A DNA stretch of 22,533 bases, taken from Glomus cerebriforme (taxonomy: Eukaryota > Glomeromycota > Glomeromycetes > Glomerales > Glomeraceae). The stretch lies in assembly GCA_003550305.1 (NCBI GenBank), contig QKYT01000417.1, positions 13,496 to 36,028 on the forward strand, read 5' to 3'. The notes under the pieces are model-generated. The model was not told the DNA's origin and did no database searches. It saw only the letters and a list, made by a program, of their open reading frames with translations. Positions 10,234 through 19,047 of the stretch are shown piece after piece. Position numbers and translations under genes: made by a program. The first letter of the stretch is position 1, and every line of letters begins with the position of its first letter.

Positions 10234-11070
10234 TTAGGTACTTTTTTCTTTACGCTTTTGCCTTACCTCTATTTCCTTCTGCAGGTTTAATGGAGTATCA
10301 AACCTTAGGCGAATTGCAAGGAGATCATCTTCTGGCCTAGTGAGATCAAATACAATAAATTCACCTCTTCGAAAGTAGTTATTAATAACCATGGATGCAT
10401 TTTTCACGTCATCAGTATAATGACTAACTATCTTGAACACATCTTGTTGGCTATCACCACCGTTATACATTACTAGGTGGGAGATATTCTCACGAATGAA
10501 TGTAGAAACTTTATGGTATTTTTGGGTAACATATATACTTGAAATATTTCGATGACGTCCATTCCCAAAAAATTGGCTAATTCGATTCTGTATATGTTCA
10601 GGAGCTAAGCACAGATCCTCAAAAATAATTAGTGTGTTTTTTTCAGGTAAGAATGCTCTTGTACTAGGAATTCTTTTGGGTGGAATGTACCTGAAACTAA
10701 TATCCTCATAGAAAGGCACTTTTGGATCCTTTGAAATCATATTATATATATACCTCACATATCCCCATTTTGGCTCATCAGGATGATACCCACAAACAAT
10801 TAGATCATCACATTTAATGTAGCAAGACCCACCTTCCTTCCCTCTTTGCATATATTCATCCTTATCACTAAGAACAAGGTTTCCAAGTAAATTAGTCTTA
10901 CCTGAATCACTTTTCCCAGTGACCAACTTGCTGAAAGGCCATGTTATCGCCGGATGGCCAATATTTCAGGATGATTCATGCTTTGTGACTTCATCCATAT
11001 CCAAAAGACGAAGTTTCATAGGTGGTAGTCCTGTCTTTTGGTTCTTCTGCGTATCAGATTGGGAACCCAT
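10234..11070 (-). pseudogene. A32/HerA-FtsK-type DNA packaging ATPase (one in-frame TGA)
   Basis: From ATG 11070 the frame gives about 278 residues. Walker A is VTGKSDSGKTNLL (residues 50-62), Walker B is TLIIFEDL (146-153), and the sensor/arginine-finger segment is FFGNGRHRNISSIYVTQKYH. This order is typical of the packaging ATPases of Polintons, virophages and large DNA viruses, which drive genome entry into capsids. The only break is TGA at 10968-10966 (residue 35), upstream of Walker A. An alternative start after it (TTG 10926, Leu before VTGKS) would retain every motif. The start overlaps the end of the upstream membrane protein by 17 bp. The ATPase domain itself is intact. Confidence 0.85.
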
Positions 11071-11984
11071 AACTATGATTTCTATTTAAGGGTATTTTAT
11101 AGTTCGGAATATTTTTTTTCTTCATTGTAGATGAATATAGAGGAGAGAATATGCACCATAGGAAGTATATGATTAGTAATACTATTATTCTAATGAATGC
11201 ATACTGGAAAAATAAGGAATAAGGTGATTCTGAGGTTGTTTTGGGGCTAGTGATTTCATTACCATTCTCCTGTTCTTTAACACTTCCAAGCACTTCAGAC
11301 TCACTGGATATTTTTGTGATCTGCTCGGCTAAATGATCATTAGCTTCTTGAAGGAGGATCTCTTTCTCTGATAATGTCTTTTGTACTGAGGACAAATTAT
11401 CTCTCATCTGCATTAATTCTTCTTTATTATTTATCAATTCTATTCATGTTAAGGTTAATTCATCCCTCAACCGCATTAATTCACTCTTTTTTTCGCTTAA
11501 TTCATCTTCCTTCAGATTTAAGTCAACATTCTTTAGCTCAACGTTTTGCCTTGACTGCGCTAACTCTCATCTAAGGGAATCCATTTCTGATAAGTCTTTC
11601 TGGCTAAAAAATACTTCCTTTCCAACTCTTTTACTTCTGATTGGAGAGCTTGTATCTCTTCCAATTTTGTAGTGATTTTATTCTCAGCTTTTGTGAAAGA
11701 AATATCTTTATGGATGATTTGATTTTAAGCTCTTTTACCTCATCTTCAAGCTGGCATACACGCTCTGAAAAACTTTTGTTATTTTTTATCAGAAGACTAT
11801 TTCTAGTGCCAAGCTGAATACCTGAGCTTAAAGCAATATCTAGATCATGTTTTAAATAAGTAACTTGGTTCTCAAGCTCAGTTCGGCTAGATGGATATTG
11901 ATTAAATGGTGAATCTCCAAGTTTATTACCAGATACTAAGAGTGCTCCATTATTTATCTCATTCAGCATATGTACGTTTGCCAT
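11054..11984 (-). pseudogene. Long coiled-coil protein with C-terminal membrane segment (broken)
   Basis: The protein would begin at ATG 11984 (MANVHMLNEI) and run as near-continuous heptads (TELENQVTYLKHDLDIAL, CQLEDEVKELK, KLEEIQALQSEVKELERK, ELMRLRDELT, LSEKEILLQEANDHLAEQ). It ends in a hydrophobic stretch of about 20 residues (FIRIIVLLIIYFLWCIFSPL) and a basic tail. Two small frameshifts (near 11715 and 11610) and two TGA codons (11569 and 11446) break it; the last open stretch is 11437-11054. A coiled coil anchored in a membrane next to a packaging ATPase could be a structural or assembly protein, but no family is recognised. The stop overlaps the ATPase start by 17 bp. Confidence 0.55.
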
Positions 11985-12049
11985 ATATTTTACTTGAAGA
12001 TATTTTTTTTCTTGGCATTTTTTCTTCGAATAATGGAAAAAGGAGTTTA

Positions 12050-12104
12050 GAATCAAACCAATATTATACTAATATTATACTAATAAAAAACCAATAATAA
12101 ACTA
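12050..12104. promoter_or_regulatory. Array 1 of 11-bp phased repeats (divergent intergenic region)
   Basis: Four consecutive 11-bp units begin at 12061, 12072, 12083 and 12094: ATATTATACTA twice, ATAAAAAACCA, ATAATAAACTA. A weaker fifth unit, GAATCAAACCA, precedes them. The shared pattern is ATNNNANACYA. The array starts 66 bp upstream of the minus-strand coiled-coil gene and is repeated in kind at 12210-12264. An 11-bp period is close to one DNA turn, as expected for side-by-side protein binding. Operator function is inference. Confidence 0.6.
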
Positions 12105-12209
12105 GTTTAAAATAAATATGATATTTGAAGCATATGTGTCCTAAACCTATTTTTTATTTGAATCATGATTATAGCATGCTACACTGTAAAGAAAGCGAAC
12201 TACATATAT

Positions 12210-12264
12210 GTAACAAACTAATGCCAGACTAATGTTAGACCAATGCCAGACCAATATCAAATAA
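12210..12264. promoter_or_regulatory. Array 2 of 11-bp phased repeats upstream of the HTH-like gene
   Basis: Units ATGCCAGACTA (12221), ATGTTAGACCA (12232), ATGCCAGACCA (12243) and ATATCAAATAA (12254) follow a weaker GTAACAAACTA (12210). They share ATNNNANACYA with array 1, in the same orientation, although the variable bases differ. The array ends 51 bp before the start of the HTH-like gene, whose product is an obvious candidate ligand. The 105 bp between the arrays shows nothing else clear. Confidence 0.65.
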
Positions 12265-12315
12265 ATTTTTTACAAGTTTTTTATTGGTATCATACAGATT
12301 TATTACTAGCAAACT

Positions 12316-12891
12316 ATGAGCAAAAAACAAATAACCCATACTTGTAAATTTCTTAGATCAGATACCTGGCGCTTGTCACCTGAAGCTATCGAAGAAATTA
12401 GAAATGCTCAGAATAATATTCCAGATGCTCAGCGCATTATGTGTAAAAAGTATCATATAGGATCAACAACATATCAAAAAATAATTGATAATAAGAGGCC
12501 TCCTGAACCTACCAAGGAATGGCGTAGAATCATAGAATCTGTTAGCATCTCTGACCAGATTTCAGAAAATAATCAGAAATCTTTACATGATACTTCCTCC
12601 TCTACTATCATACAAGAAGATGGGATCACTCATATGAAATACCCTATGAATAATGAGAATGATGCAAATTCTAATAGTTTGAATACAGTAACTAGTGGGT
12701 GAAAAGATAAAGTTAGTCAGAAAAAAAAGGTTAGTATAAAGCCAAAAGACAAATCTTCTTTCATGGCTTTAGTGAAAAAAAAAGTAGACAATGCTCCCAA
12801 AGGGAGCGATACATCTAGACGGGAATCTGATCTTAATAAATTAGTAAATATTACTAAAGAAGCTGTTATGCATCCAATTTATTCTCCATAA
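12316..12891 (+). pseudogene. Putative HTH DNA-binding protein (one in-frame TGA)
   Basis: ATG 12316 opens a frame of 191 codons to TAA 12889-12891, with one internal TGA at 12700-12702. The first 128 residues are open. Residues 20-60 (LSPEAIEEIRNAQNNIPDAQ, then IMCKKYHIGSTTYQKIIDNK) look like a helix-turn-helix of the homeodomain-like type used by transposases and regulators. The rest is Ser/Lys-rich and low in structure (KKKVSIKPKDK, VKKKVDN). It is the only plus-strand gene of the cluster. It is divergent from the coiled-coil gene and its 3' end overlaps the Gag-protease gene by 26 bp. A truncated 128-residue product would keep the HTH. Function is inferred from the motif only. Confidence 0.5.
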
Positions 12892-15800
12892 GTCGGGAGC
12901 ATTTTTCTGCAAGAATATTACCTGCATTTAATGCTATATCAAGCCATCTCTCAGTTTTTAATAGTTGCTCTTCAAGCTTTACGTATTTTTTTTTAAGTCT
13001 TCCTTATTATTTGGGCTAGAGGAGTTGGTAGATACTTGGTCTTGATCTTCTTTTGGCAGATCCTTGACTACTGGAGCCTTGCTAAAGGTTGGAATAATAT
13101 ATACCTTTCCATGTAACTTTATGCGAAACTGGTTTTTATTTGGCTCAGGGACGTCTTGAAGCTTTCGGATATTTGACATACCAAAAAATAGCATTAGTTC
13201 TATTTCACCATTATCAATATGAACAAAATTTTTAATAACTGTGACCATCTTATTTTCTTTATCCTTCAAGGTAACTGGCACATCTGTATACCATCCCAAT
13301 GAATCAGTAATATGCTTGGAATTGCTCCTTATGGCAAAATTAGATAGTTTATCAGCCTTCCATTCAAGCGCCTTAATTGCTGGATCATTTATACCACCAA
13401 ACTCACTGCCGGAATCTAAAAAAGATTCAGAAATAGTTAAGTCATTTATATTAGCATCCAGATATTGTAAAGATGACAACCACTCATCTGATTCTTTCAT
13501 TTCCTCTTCCTGAGCCTTTCGAGACAGGCATATTTTTTGTATCGGTGGTGAGAGCTTAGACAATAGCTGATCATACATTTCAGGTTGGCTAGATTCTAGA
13601 GATAACTTATCATTTACTGGTACCTGTTTTTTTTTCTGGTGCATAATACCACTCATTGTCTGCTTTGTCATAACCATCCCCATTATTTTCCTTACCATCT
13701 GAATCGGGAGGAACTATAGGTGTAAAAGGCTTAAAATAACTCTGATTAAAATTGGATCATGCAATCTGCTTAGGACAACTACCTTTACTATGACCTGTTT
13801 CTCCACAAATATCGCATTTACGTATACTTAGTTTCTTGAATTAATTTGTTAGTTGATTTACAGCATTACGAGTTTCATCTATCCCTTCTTCCAACCTATC
13901 AATTCTAGCAGAATTATTAAGTAGACCTACTTCTTTTAAGTATTCGGCTACATAATAATTCTTGAGATCTTCTTCTGTTTTCAATAAAGATGATAGATCT
14001 CTAGGCTATCTAACTGGTTCAACAGTTTGTGGGGTAGATACTTGCTGAACTATTTGCGATTAAAAATCAGATTTTTGCTTTTCTAGTAAAGACTGGTATT
14101 CAGTTTTTTGCTATGTCAATGCGTTTTGAATTGCTTTTTGCATATCTTCTAAAGATATTCTCTGCTGTTGAGGCGTAATATTGGGAATAGCAGGAGGGGC
14201 TAGCATATAATTAAGATATGATGGTGGTAGACTTATTACCCTACGACATAATTCTATTTCTTCCAAACTATCAAGAATATTGTTAATAGGCCTGTGACGA
14301 CCAATCATAAAAATGTCATTCAATATATTATGTCTTACTCCAGATATAAAACTTGTTTTCTTTTATGTAGAAGTATAACCCAATTGATCTCCATACTTTT
14401 GAATTTTTGCCCAAAAAGATGTTACACTTTCATGTGTTCCTTGTTTTAATGTTTCAATTTCAAGCATTCTTAAAAACTTAACAGCAGATGGAAAGTCTTT
14501 TTTGATTCGATTTAACCTTTACCCAGATCGGATTCCCACAAGAATAATAGGAATACCTCTTTCAGCATTTGGTACAACTGGTACTGCATTAGTTGGTCGT
14601 CCACCAGCTATTGTCCAGTCTTCAGCAATATTTCGGGCTGGGATAATATCTGCATCTGCAAGACCTAGTGAAACATTTGGAAAAGAGTTAACTACTCCTA
14701 CTATAGCCCTTGCATTTGCATCACGAATATAAGTTATAGTGGCACCTATGGTAAAATTATCTAACATATTCTGTAATTTCCAGTTTTTGTTATCAAACTC
14801 TCTATGATACCATTCTCGCACTTCTCCTTTTACAGATCGGTCCAGTATATTGTGAATTCTTATTTCATCATTTATACCTCCATAATTGATATATGCTATA
14901 AAACCATCTACATACTTTTCATGATCTTGTTCAAAGCTACATAATTCGGGCATCTGCAACTCTACTGGTAAAGCCATGTTTATTTGATTTGGTGGGTTAT
15001 TCTGTAACGCCAAAATTTGTCTCTGCAAAATTAAAATATTCTGCCTCGCATCATGGGTCTTATTCTTCCATTTCTCATATCGCTCATAGAGCCTATCTCG
15101 ATTATACTCTAATAAACCTATATCCCCTCTACTTCGCTGTAGGTGATAACTATTTCGCTTATACAATAATTGTAAGGCAAATTTTTCTTGTATCAGCACA
15201 TCTATACGGGTTTGCTTTCTTCTTATATTACCTATCATTCTATTTACCTGGTTTTGAGCATTAGTTTGATATTGCTAAAGATCACCAACAACCCTATCCA
15301 TTACTCCTTTAGTAAGATCTCTTCACGTAATAGTAAGATCTCGCTCAACCTCTGCATCATATCGCCTTCTTTGCTCATGGACTAAATCCTGATGCAAATT
15401 ATTCTCTTTTTAGCGAATTTGTCTTGTTGCCCTTTTTATTTGATCTATTAGAATATCTCTAGCCGTTACCCTATTATCCACGTAGCTATCTATAGCATTT
15501 GCTAACTCTGTAATTGTGGCTATATTATCATCGGAATTATACAAGTCTGGAGAATTACCCCGCTCTGGAGAATTTTTTCGTGATGAGATAGTTTTGATCT
15601 GGCATTGCAATTTCTCAACTTGTTTCTCAGATTCTACTAACCATTCTTCTAAACTAGAAATATATTTTCCCTTATCTCGCACATCTTTCTTAGCTTGATA
15701 TAGCTGACTTTTTAGGGTAGAAATTTCAGATTTTAACTCTACTATCTCTTCTTTCGAAGCATTTTCAAGGAGCTCTATCTCCCTATTGAGATCTTGAATT

Positions 15801-15976
15801 TCTTACTCACACTGGGAATAATCTCGCTCCAACTGATTAATTCATCTCTCATTCTGACGATTAGTATCAACCTCCAATTGTAATACTTCCTGAAGCTGAT
15901 GATTATCCTCCTCCAACTCAGCTTTATATTCTTCGCATGTTCTTCTCTGTCTTGGATGAGACCTCCGAAATGCCAT
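12866..15976 (-). pseudogene. Gag-like / CCHC zinc knuckle / retropepsin protein without reverse transcriptase (broken)
   Basis: One frame holds from ATG 15976 for about 2,340 bp. Residues 1-330 are mostly coiled coil. A retrotransposon-Gag-like fold follows (about 345-405: DHEKYVDGFIAYI, WYHREFDNKNWKLQNML; about 495-560: LKQGTHESVTSFWAKIQKYG, FISGVRHNIL). A CCHC knuckle lies at residues 721-734 (CDICGETGHSKGSC). After a +1 shift at an A9 run near 13635 comes a retropepsin-like domain with DSGSE at 13416-13402 and LMLFFGMSNI. A second shift at an A9 run near 12985 adds a short coiled coil ending at TAA 12866. Twelve stops interrupt the Gag part (15844, 15805, 15412, 15325, 15277, 14521, 14365, 14113, 14062, 14008, 13843, 13759); none lie in the protease. 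No RT follows. Gag would assemble a shell and the protease mature it. Confidence 0.75.
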
Positions 15977-16120
15977 TCTTTTTTGTGACTATAAAAGAGA
16001 AACGGAATGAGTAAACTGCATATTGTGATAGATTCTGATGAGGCTTAAAGAATTGAAAAAAATGATATTGAATCTTGATCATAGACTATGCAAATGCGCG
16101 GATCAAAATGTATATTTTTT

Positions 16121-16789
16121 TCAGGTCTCTAAATCATGTTCAGATTCACTATGCCTCTTCGCCCATAATTTTCTTTCATGAGTGCTAGAATATATTTCCA
16201 GTTCTATAGTCACATCACTATGCTCCATTTTAGAAAGGATCTGATCAACAAGAGCGATAATTTTCCTGTCCTTAGCAGAAATAATATCCTCCTGATGCCG
16301 GCATTTATTCTCTAATAGGTCAATGGATTTTTCAGCTGATGCAATAGCTTTTTTCGTATCAGAAATTATACTTTTGAAGAAAGTTATCAAATCTGATAAT
16401 TGGGTAACTTTCCCACTACTCTCCTCCAAAGACCTGGTCATGGCTACCTCACAAGACTTATATTGCTCTTGTAAGTCGAGAAGCTCTTCAATCTTTTTTT
16501 CCAATACCTGCTTTGATATACACAACTCCTCATTTTCTTTTCTTAACAAATTTTCACAGTCACTGGTAATAGGCTTCATCTTCTGACGCTCTTTTTGCTT
16601 AATATAATTTTCAACCATCTTATTTAATAAATCTTCCACTTCGGGATGGATACTGCTTGCCTGTTCTAGTGATAATGGATGTTTTCGTGATGTAAGACAT
16701 CGCCATGTATCTATTTTGATGGAATGAGGAAGCTGGTTAAGTTGCTTTGAGTAATATACGTGAAAAGATGGTGTTAGTATACCAGTCAT
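16121..16789 (-). CDS. Coiled-coil protein of unknown function (intact)
   Basis: This intact 222-residue frame starts at ATG 16789. The N-terminal 60 residues (MTGILTPSFHVYYSKQLNQL, then RKHPLSLEQASSIHPEV) are not coiled coil and may be a small domain. Residues 75-200 are heptad-rich (LLRKENEELCISKQVLEKKI, IASAEKSIDLLENKC, IIALVDQILSKME). No known family is recognised. It lies 144 bp upstream of the Gag-protease gene on the same strand. It is the only gene of the cluster without an internal stop, so it could still be made. A structural role with the Gag-like protein is a guess from position. Confidence 0.6.
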   Translation of the reverse strand: MTGILTPSFHVYYSKQLNQLPHSIKIDTWRCLTSRKHPLSLEQASSIHPEVEDLLNKMVENYIKQKERQKMKPITSDCENLLRKENEELCISKQVLEKKIEELLDLQEQYKSCEVAMTRSLEESSGKVTQLSDLITFFKSIISDTKKAIASAEKSIDLLENKCRHQEDIISAKDRKIIALVDQILSKMEHSDVTIELEIYSSTHERKLWAKRHSESEHDLET

Positions 16790-16879
16790 ATCTTATGGAT
16801 GATAAAAAAATTTTGAGAATTTTATAGATTCAGAAATTTTATAAGAAAAAATTTTNAGAATTTAAGAATTCTGAGAAAT

Positions 16880-17206
16880 TTACACGTCAATGTCACGAGA
16901 AATCTGCTAGAAAGCTCCAATCAAATATGCACATGACACCTGATCATTAGTCAACAAGAAAAGATCATTTTGGCAGGGATGCTCTGACTGAAATTCTGCC
17001 AAATTAATACATGATCATGTCTTTCGTGATACAGATAAGTTTTGTGATAGCTTGTCTTCCAACTTCGCAACTCTAGCCTTAAGCTCAATATTTTCAGCCT
17101 TAATTTTATTGTTCTCAGCTATAATTTTATCATTCTCGACCTCAAGCTTGGCAATATGTTATTTCAATAAATTAGTCTCACTAGGACCATCTATTTCAGA
17201 TTGCAT
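16880..17206 (-). pseudogene. Short coiled-coil protein, three internal stops
   Basis: The frame from ATG 17206 to TAA 16882-16880 (108 codons) contains TAA at 17161, TGA at 17017 and TAG at 16909, with no frameshift. Residues 17-55 form a regular coiled coil (HIAKLEVENDKIIAENNKIK, then ENIELKARVAKLEDKL) of the repetitive 'KxExNxE' kind often found in proteins encoded by mobile DNA in this fungal group. The C-terminus is Cys/Asp-containing and unrecognised. The TAA and TAG both fit mutated Gln codons. It is 90 bp upstream of the next coiled-coil gene. Confidence 0.5.
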
Positions 17207-17420
17207 GCTTGCGTAATGTAGTATTAGTATGTTAATATTCAAAAATAAAAAATCACGTGTTATCCGAGACCACGCGATCCCGCAAATTTGCCAAGAAAAA
17301 ATTTATTATTTGGTATGTGAAGTTAAATTTGTGAAATAGACCACCAGGATCAGTTTTATTATAATACAAATAATAATGGTACATCTATGGCTGAGCCAGA
17401 GGGGTTCTTCAAAGCAGGTG
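17207..17420. other. Gap between the coiled-coil cluster and the divergent gene pair
   Basis: No frame or repeat stands out. CACGTG and GAGACCACGCGATCCCG near 17260 form a small GC-rich island. No match to a terminal inverted repeat of the cluster was found by eye. Confidence 0.4.
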
Positions 17421-17690
17421 CTAAAGAATAAGCTCATCTATAATTTCACGGAACTTGCCAGTAACATCACGAAATCTTGCACTCATCCTCACATTTTTAA
17501 ACTCCCTATTATGCCAGAAATGGACGACATTTAACCCCCTCTCCTGGAGCTTTTCACATGGCCAATACGGATTGGTTACGATAAAATCTTCACGGGAGAA
17601 GTGTATGATCCAAATTTCTCGGAGTTGGAGTTGCTCTTCGTACTTAAATACTTGCTCAAAATGCCCATCCAATTTTGAAATTGATGCCAT
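17421..17690 (-). CDS. Small conserved-looking protein of unknown function
   Basis: The 89-residue frame is intact from ATG 17690. It has no signal peptide or membrane segment. It has a dense pattern of aromatic and charged residues (REIWIIHFSREDFIV, NPYWPCEKL, GLNVVHFWHN, NVRMSARFRDVTG) that suggests a compact folded domain, perhaps part of a larger nuclease-like fold. That assignment is a guess and no family was recognised. The gene is divergent from the Vsr-like nuclease, with only 33 bp between their start codons, so the two probably share a promoter. The lack of internal stops sets it apart from most neighbours. Confidence 0.55.
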   Translation of the reverse strand: MASISKLDGHFEQVFKYEEQLQLREIWIIHFSREDFIVTNPYWPCEKLQERGLNVVHFWHNREFKNVRMSARFRDVTGKFREIIDELIL

Positions 17691-17723
17691 TGCTACAATT
17701 AAAATATAGTATTTTTATTAAAA
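17691..17723. promoter_or_regulatory. 33-bp divergent intergenic region
   Basis: Only 33 bp, all but four of them A or T, separate ATG 17690 (minus) and ATG 17724 (plus). TATAGTATTTTTATTA is the only promoter-like text. Promoter function is inferred from the divergent layout, and either start codon could be mis-set. Confidence 0.4.
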
Positions 17724-18799
17724 ATGCCAAAAAAATTAACTTTAGATATGGCTCGTAAATTGCTAAAAAACGTCATGGAGAATGTCTTTCAACTGAGTAT
17801 ATTAACTCTAAGACTCCAATGTTATGGAAATGCCATCAATGCCATATTTGGAGTATTCCATTTAACAATATTAAAAACAGAAAAAATTGGTGTCCAACAT
17901 GTCATAGTCCCAGAAAAACCAGTGATGATATGCGCCAACATGCTAGATCACGAAAAGGTGATTGCCTTTCAGATAAGTATTATAATAGAGATACAAAGTT
18001 GAAATGGATTTGTGAAAAATCTCATATATGGGAAGCTCGCCCTGAAGATGTTTTAAGAGGAACATGGTGTCCAGTTTGTGCAGGTAATATATCTTACACT
18101 ATTGAAAATGCTAAACAAATTGCATCTGACCGAAATGGAGAGTGTCTTTCAACAGAATATATCAATAATCGTTCTAAATTGTTATGAAAATGCATTGAGA
18201 GTCACTTATGGAGCGCATCACTTTTTAGTATAAAACATTTGGGTAATTGGTGTCCATATTGTGCAGGCAATGCTCGGCTTACTCTTGAAGATATGCGTAC
18301 TTTAGCACAAAAAAAAGGTGGTGGTTGCCTTTCAGATAAGTATTTTAATAATTCTACAAAGTTGAAATGGGTTTGTAAAAATAATCATATATGGGAGGCT
18401 GTTCCTGCTAGTATTCAACAAGGAACTTGGTGTCCATTTTGTTCGAGATTTACACGAGAAAAGCTTTGTCAAGAAATAGTGTCAAAATATCTTGGACCGC
18501 CATCTAAGATATGCCGACCTGATTTCTTAAAAACACCTGAATATTATCAAGGATTAGAGCTTGATATTCCATATTATGATTATGGTTTTGCCATCGAAGT
18601 CCAAGGAGAGCAACACGAAAAATTTAATAAGTTCTTTCATAGAGGCGATCCCAATAACTTTATCAAACAGCAGGAACGAGATCAACTCAAGAAAGAATTA
18701 TGCGAAAAGAACCGGATTGCACTAAGGTATGTTTGGTATTACGAAGACCCTTATGTAGTTATTCCTGAGCATCTTCGTGAATTGGGTCTCATTGAATAA
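17724..18799 (+). pseudogene. Four treble-clef zinc fingers fused to a Vsr-like nuclease (nearly intact)
   Basis: About 358 residues. Four units of 55-60 residues repeat the pattern GxCLSxxY...W.C...H.W...WCPxCAG; unit ends are at NWCPTC, TWCPVC, NWCPYC and TWCPFC. This matches the treble-clef 'probable zinc-ribbon' family often joined to Vsr-like endonucleases. The C-terminal domain (from about 18450) has REKLCQEIVSKYLG, Asp in GLELDIPYY, Glu and Gln in FAIEVQGEQH, and RDQLKKELC...IALRYVWYY, a PD-(D/E)XK core. Two faults break it: one A appears missing in an A run near 17757, shifting the first 12 codons, and TGA at 18185-18187 replaces the Trp that units 1, 2 and 4 have before their first CxxxH. 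Either a recently disabled gene or consensus errors. Confidence 0.8.
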
Positions 18800-19047
18800 C
18801 TTAGAAACTTCAAAATGCTTTATCGATTATCTAATTCCACTTATATTATTTAGTATATTGCATTTCGAAGTTCGGACAAAGTTGGAAAATCAAAAACAGA
18901 ATACGTTTTTTATTATATTTACAATGCCATATAAAAAATTTTTTGATATACTAATATTCTACATGTATTACAGTATTAAATCATAAAAGTGATGATAATA
19001 GGATTGAAGTTGCATTACGATTTTTCATTATTCAGCATTTCTTTACT
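18800..19047. other. Convergent 3' intergenic region
   Basis: A+T-rich spacer between the ends of the Vsr-like gene (plus) and the 14-exon gene (minus). No gene is supported. It presumably holds both 3' untranslated regions. Confidence 0.5.

Larger units (their letters stand above)
9019..17206 (-). mobile_element. Candidate composite element: Gag/retropepsin, packaging ATPase and DDE integrase
   Basis: Six minus-strand genes follow one another with gaps of 63-144 bp or small overlaps: short coiled coil (17206-16880), coiled coil (16789-16121), Gag-CCHC-retropepsin (15976-12866), coiled coil with membrane segment (11984-11054), A32-like ATPase (11070-10234) and DDE integrase (10170-9019). A plus-strand HTH gene (12316-12891) lies between. 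ATPase plus Polinton-type integrase is a known Polinton/Maverick pairing. A Gag-type protein and retropepsin are not typical of Polintons, and no DNA polymerase B, jelly-roll capsid or adenovirus-type protease is visible. No terminal inverted repeats were found by eye, so the limits given are gene limits only. Unity of the element is inference. Confidence 0.5.

Noticed and set aside
13241..15385. Several plus-strand frames of 65-91 codons
   Set aside because: They are shadows of the Gag-protease gene on the other strand, with no independent features.
12866..15976. An ordinary Ty3-type retrotransposon
   Set aside because: No reverse transcriptase or RNase H text follows the protease, and the next frames are coiled coil and ATPase. 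A remnant of one remains possible.
9019..17206. Terminal inverted repeats of a Polinton
   Set aside because: Comparing 7,200-9,000 with 16,800-17,420 by eye gave no convincing inverted match, so no ends are claimed.
476..18799. A changed genetic code (TGA as Trp, TAA/TAG as Gln)
   Set aside because: It would explain many stops, but the 14-exon gene, the 222-residue coiled-coil gene and the 89-residue gene in the same window use normal stops and have none internally. Several frames also carry indels, so decay is simpler.
8511..18799. Bacterial origin, such as the Mollicutes-like endobacteria of these fungi, which read TGA as Trp
   Set aside because: TAA and TAG interrupt frames as well, the retroelements and the intron-containing gene lie on the same contig, and there is no bacterial gene or ribosome-binding pattern.
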